A DNA stretch of 11,617 bases, from the NCBI GenBank assembly GCA_029939815.1, contig JAOZSF010000030.1:1-11617 (forward strand). The letters run 5' to 3'. Shown one piece after another: positions 7,792 to 11,617 of this stretch. The first letter of the stretch is position 1, and each line of letters starts with the position of its first letter. The notes beneath the pieces were generated by a model. The model did not search any database. It was given only the letters and a program-made list of their open reading frames with translations, and was not told the DNA's origin. The position numbers were made by a program, and so were the translations under genes. The DNA comes from a bacterium. GTDB taxonomy: Bacteria > Auribacterota > UBA3054 > B51-G9.

Positions 7792-7818
7792 AAAAGCGTC
7801 AGATTAATAATCGCTTTT
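7792..7818 (-). other. Small hairpin between rpoB and rpoC, touching the rpoB stop codon
   Basis: AAAAGCG (7792-7798) and CGCTTTT (7812-7818) are perfectly complementary around a 13-base A/T-rich loop. In the transcript the stem begins with the last base of the rpoB TAA. Only three of the seven pairs are G-C and the T tract after it is just four bases, so it is too weak to be a clear terminator. It may be an mRNA processing or stability element, or chance in A/T-rich sequence. Confidence 0.3.
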
Positions 7819-10800
7819 TATAATAAGGCGTCGATTTTTTCAACACGAATATCAAGACACGCGGATTTTAATTCATTAACAAGAACATTGAACGATTCAG
7901 GCGTTCTTGCAGATAAAGAATAGTCACCGTTAACAATTGAGCTGTAAACTTCCAGCCTTCCGTCAACATCATCCGATTTTACGGTCAGAAGTTCCTGCAA
8001 AGTGTAAGCGGCGCCATAAGCTTCAAGTGCCCATACTTCCATTTCTCCTAATCTTTGTCCGCCATACTGGGCTTTACCACCAAGCGGCTGCTGTGTAACT
8101 AGAGAATAAGGTCCGGTAGCACGAGCATGAATTTTCATCGCAACGAGATGTCCAAGTTTCATCATATAAATGTAACCAACTGTCACGGTTTGTTTGAATG
8201 CTTCGCCGGTACGTCCATCAATAAGTTTTACTTTTCCGTTTTCCGGCAGTTTCGCTTTCTTAAGCAAAGCATTTATTTCTTTTTCTGAAATACCATCAAA
8301 AACCGGTGTCGCAACCTTCATTCCAAGAACTTTGGCTGCCCACCCAAGATGGGTTTCAAGAATCTGACCAACATTCATACGCGAAGGAACACCAAGAGGA
8401 TTAAGAACTATATCTACCGGAGTTCCGTCTTCAAGGTAAGGCATATCTTCCTGAGACATGATTCTTGAAATAACTCCTTTATTCCCGTGGCGTCCGGCCA
8501 TTTTGTCACCAACCTGCAATTTTTGCTTGATTGCAATGTAAACTCTGACAATTTTAAGTACGCCGTGCTCTAATTCATCACCGCGTCTGATATATTCAAT
8601 CGAGCGGTAATAACCTGTATTAATAGTTTCAAGTTCATACTCGAATCTATAATGAATTCTATTGATTTTATCGGCGAACTCTTCATCCTTCACGTCAAGT
8701 CCCAAAAGACGCTGACGCTCAATTCTCAACGCAAGTTGCGGGCTGACTGTTTCGCCTTTAGAAGCGAGGATTTCACCTGTAACTTCATCAATAACATCGC
8801 CGCTAAGTTTCGTAGCAAATAATTTTGCTAATTTATCTTTACGCCAATCAATTAAATCATGTTCGGCTTTAACAAAATCTTCGTGAGCAAGTTTTACTTT
8901 CTTCTTTTCTTCCGATTTGTCACGTGTCGTATCGCTGATACGCCTTCTGAAAACATCAACGTGCATAACTACCCCGTGTGTTCCGGAAGAAGCCTTTAAA
9001 CTCGCATTTTTAATGTCAGTCGCTTTATCGCCAAAAATTGCCATTAAAAGACGCTGCTCAGGTGTGAGCTCAGCTTCACTCTTTGGCGTGATCTTTCCAA
9101 CAAGAATATCACCGGGGTGAACTTCTGTTCCTGGAAGAACAATACCTTCGGCATCTAACATGGAAAGAGCTGACTCACTTTCGTTAGGAATATCACGCGT
9201 CGTTTCTTCACGGCCGAGCTTTGTTTCACTTACTGTAACATCAAAATGATTTATGTGAATGGATGTAAAATAATCTTCCTTTAGAAGACGCTCGTTTACA
9301 AGAATCGCATCCTCAAAGTTATATCCTTCCCACGGCATAAAAGCAACAAGAAGATTCTTGCCAAGTGCAAGTTCGCCGCCACAAGTGGCTGAACCGTCCG
9401 CTAAAACATCGCCAACTTTAATTTTGTCTCCGGTTTTTACCAAAGGACGCTGGTTAACCGATGTGTCCGCGTTGGAACGTTCATGTTTTCTTAAAAGAAA
9501 ATCTCTTTCGCCTTCTTCAGTTTTTAAAAGTATATGTTTGGCATCGGCCTGAACAACTTCGCCGTCAACATCAGAAAGTAATAAAGCTCCGCTCTCACGC
9601 GCGACAACCTCTTCCATTCCTGTTCCCACAAGAGGTTGTTCGGTTTCCATAAGCGGAACGGCCTGGCGTTGCATATTGGAACCCATAAGAGCACGGTTAG
9701 CATCATCATGCTCCAGGAAAGGAATAATTCCTGCCGCGATGGAAACGATCTGCTTAGGTGATACATCAATGTATTGTACATCTTCAACAGGAGCTAATAC
9801 AAAGTTTCCTGCCTTTCTGCACATAACTTCTTTATTTGTTAATTTACCCTTGCTGTTACGCGGGGCATTTGCCTGCGCAATCGTAAAATTTTCTTCTGCA
9901 TCAGCAGTCAGATAATCAACTTTATTAGTTATCTTACCATTATCAACTTTTACGTAAGGTGTTTCTATAAAGCCAAGATCATTAACTTTCGCATAAGTAC
10001 TCATGGAAGAAATAAGACCAATATTTGCTCCCTCAGGAGTTTCAATAGGACAAATTCGACCATAATGTGAACTGTGTACGTCCCTGACTTTGAATCCGGC
10101 TCTGTCACGGTTTAACCCACCAGGTCCTAAAGCAGATAGCCGGCGCTTGTGAGTAAGCTCAGCAAGTGGGTTTAACTGATCCATAAACTGTGACAACTGT
10201 GAACTTCCAAAGAAATCTCTAAGTAAGTTTGTCATGATTCGCGGATTGACAAGCTTCTCAGGCATCGGTATGTCAATAGCCTGATTCTGCTGACTCATCC
10301 GGTCCCGAACGTATTTGTCCAGACGAAGAAGCGCGATGCGACACTGGTTCATTGCCAATTCGCCAACCGACCTTACACGTCTGTTTCCAAGATGATCAAT
10401 ATCGTCAAGATCTACAGGTACATTGTTCAAAGTAGAACTCTTATGTCCTGAATGTAAATCAAGAAGATAACTTACCGCGGCAACTATATCCTTTTCAGAA
10501 AGAGTAGTGTTGGTAAGATGTTCCTCATCAGTAGGAAAACCAAGTTTTTTATTAAATTTAAAACGACCTACTTTACCAAGATCATAAGTTGCCTTGTCAA
10601 AGAAAAGTCGCTTGAGTAAATTTTCAGCATTTTGCAGGACTACAGGTTCACCAGGCTGCAACTTCATGTAAATAAGCTGCAGGGCTCTGATCCTATCAGT
10701 TGCAAAATCTTCCTTCTCAAGCATTTTAAGAATTGGAGAGTCATGTTCCGCATTTTTGAGACATCTGATCTCATCAATGCCTTCTGAAATGAGCTTCTTA

Positions 10801-11573
10801 ATTAAATCGGCGTCAACAACTGTTAACGATTTAGCAAGAACTCTTCTTCCGCTCTTGGATTTAATAGTTTTGGAGAGAATCTTATTTAATGCACGCTTTT
10901 TACCGGTTGCGGTACTTAGACGAATGGTAGATTCTTTATAAAAAAGAGCTGCAATTTGCTCATTCTTTTCAAAACCAAGAGCCCTTAATAATGTTGTAAC
11001 AAGAATCTTTCTGCTCTTGTGCCTCCTGTCAACACTAAGAAAAATATTGTCATTCAAATCAAATGTGGCTTCAAGCCATGTCCCTCGATAAGGAATGATT
11101 GTAAACGCAGGCAAATTTATTCCTGTGGGATGTTGCTTGTGTTCGTACGATATTCCCGGTGAACGCTGTAACTGACTGACAATAACTCTTTCAACGCCGT
11201 TAATAATGAAAGTACCATTTTCTGTCATTAATGGCACTCGGCCAAGATGAACACTTTGCTCTTTCATGATGTCGTCAGGACCTTTAATACGAAGAGTAAC
11301 TTTAAGAGGAACCTGATAAGACATTTTTCTGCGTTTGCATTCTAAAATATTGTATTTCGGCACTCCGAATGAATAATGAACGAAGTGCATTTCCAATTTC
11401 TTAGAAGTACTTACAACAGGAAAAATCTCATTAAAAAGCGCCTGTAATCCCTTGTCCTTACGCTCTTCAGGTAAAAGTTCTTTCTGTAAAAAGTCATCGT
11501 ATGACTTGCGCTGAACTTCTGTCAGCGAAGGCAACGGCACCAAATCTGGAAGTGAGGCATAACTTTTGCGCAT
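7818..11573 (-). CDS. rpoB: DNA-directed RNA polymerase subunit beta
   Basis: Beta forms the second pincer of RNA polymerase, with the rifampicin pocket and part of the active site. The 1251-residue product runs from MRKSYASLPDLVPLPSLTEV to the standard C-terminal region GGQRLGEMEVWALEAYGAAY. The rifampicin region is at 456-482 (GSSQLSQFMDQLNPLAEL, then THKRRLSAL). Asp465, His475 and Ser480 match E. coli Asp516, His526 and Ser531, so the pocket looks sensitive; Leu467 and Ala471 replace E. coli Asn518 and Ser522. The active-site motif GDKMAGRHGNKG begins at 1022. Between HVDVF (871-875) and GDELEHGVLK (from 998) lies a charged, probably helical insert of about 120 residues at the SI2 position. 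The start is supported by homology, by an in-frame stop (TAA at 11610-11612) with no other ATG, GTG or TTG start between, and by a weak GGA four bases before the ATG. Only 44 bases upstream are visible, so the promoter or rplL lies outside. Confidence 0.99.
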   Translation of the reverse strand: MRKSYASLPDLVPLPSLTEVQRKSYDDFLQKELLPEERKDKGLQALFNEIFPVVSTSKKLEMHFVHYSFGVPKYNILECKRRKMSYQVPLKVTLRIKGPDDIMKEQSVHLGRVPLMTENGTFIINGVERVIVSQLQRSPGISYEHKQHPTGINLPAFTIIPYRGTWLEATFDLNDNIFLSVDRRHKSRKILVTTLLRALGFEKNEQIAALFYKESTIRLSTATGKKRALNKILSKTIKSKSGRRVLAKSLTVVDADLIKKLISEGIDEIRCLKNAEHDSPILKMLEKEDFATDRIRALQLIYMKLQPGEPVVLQNAENLLKRLFFDKATYDLGKVGRFKFNKKLGFPTDEEHLTNTTLSEKDIVAAVSYLLDLHSGHKSSTLNNVPVDLDDIDHLGNRRVRSVGELAMNQCRIALLRLDKYVRDRMSQQNQAIDIPMPEKLVNPRIMTNLLRDFFGSSQLSQFMDQLNPLAELTHKRRLSALGPGGLNRDRAGFKVRDVHSSHYGRICPIETPEGANIGLISSMSTYAKVNDLGFIETPYVKVDNGKITNKVDYLTADAEENFTIAQANAPRNSKGKLTNKEVMCRKAGNFVLAPVEDVQYIDVSPKQIVSIAAGIIPFLEHDDANRALMGSNMQRQAVPLMETEQPLVGTGMEEVVARESGALLLSDVDGEVVQADAKHILLKTEEGERDFLLRKHERSNADTSVNQRPLVKTGDKIKVGDVLADGSATCGGELALGKNLLVAFMPWEGYNFEDAILVNERLLKEDYFTSIHINHFDVTVSETKLGREETTRDIPNESESALSMLDAEGIVLPGTEVHPGDILVGKITPKSEAELTPEQRLLMAIFGDKATDIKNASLKASSGTHGVVMHVDVFRRRISDTTRDKSEEKKKVKLAHEDFVKAEHDLIDWRKDKLAKLFATKLSGDVIDEVTGEILASKGETVSPQLALRIERQRLLGLDVKDEEFADKINRIHYRFEYELETINTGYYRSIEYIRRGDELEHGVLKIVRVYIAIKQKLQVGDKMAGRHGNKGVISRIMSQEDMPYLEDGTPVDIVLNPLGVPSRMNVGQILETHLGWAAKVLGMKVATPVFDGISEKEINALLKKAKLPENGKVKLIDGRTGEAFKQTVTVGYIYMMKLGHLVAMKIHARATGPYSLVTQQPLGGKAQYGGQRLGEMEVWALEAYGAAYTLQELLTVKSDDVDGRLEVYSSIVNGDYSLSARTPESFNVLVNELKSACLDIRVEKIDALL

Positions 11574-11617
11574 AATTTCCGTCTGGATGTTTTTATAAAT
11601 AAGTAAGTATTACGCAA

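Noticed and set aside
11574..11617. Possible promoter (TTGCGT with TATAAA) just upstream of rpoB
   Set aside because: The spacing is about 14 bases, the -35 match is poor, and rpoB is usually transcribed from upstream ribosomal protein promoters; it cannot be supported.

Overview
The window holds the 3' part of a merged rpoBC-str operon, read entirely on the minus strand: rpoB (beta) - rpoC (beta') - rpsL (S12) - rpsG (S7) - fusA (EF-G). All five genes look complete and intact. On the plus strand at the left edge, facing the operon, is the 3' remnant of a dgkA-type diacylglycerol/undecaprenol kinase gene. It is broken by a one-base frameshift in a T8 run and ends right after the catalytic Lys-Asp, before the third membrane helix. 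A strong A/T-flanked hairpin at 328-363 separates the two convergent units and probably terminates both.

Organism: a bacterium of moderate to low G+C (about 40% by eye, not counted) with a Gram-negative style RNA polymerase. Beta' carries a long insert inside the trigger loop (SI3 position) and beta carries an insert at the SI2 position. The forms of S12, EF-G and the beta insert remind me of the PVC group (Verrucomicrobiota/Lentisphaerota/Kiritimatiellota). That is recall without a search and should be treated as a weak placement. Shine-Dalgarno signals are poor in front of most of these genes.

Layout, right to left along the transcript: 11617-11574 is a 44-base stretch upstream of rpoB with no promoter I can support; the genes normally before rpoB (rplJ/rplL) would lie beyond the edge. 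Then rpoB, a 45-base gap with a small hairpin, rpoC, a 31-base gap with the best ribosome binding site of the window (for rpsL), rpsL, a 95-base gap with two hairpins (a candidate S7 autoregulatory site), rpsG, a 94-base gap with a GC-rich hairpin, and fusA. After fusA comes the shared terminator and, convergent to it, the dgkA remnant. No tuf gene follows fusA. There is no gene-free stretch over 300 bases; 269-327, between the dgkA remnant and the terminator, shows nothing I can name.

Together the intact genes supply the two large RNA polymerase subunits, two 30S proteins (decoding centre and head) and the translocation GTPase, so one transcript links transcription and translation capacity. 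This is a core, conserved region. I found no mobile element, CRISPR array, RNA gene or new system. The points worth a second look are the broken dgkA and the structured intercistronic gaps around rpsG.
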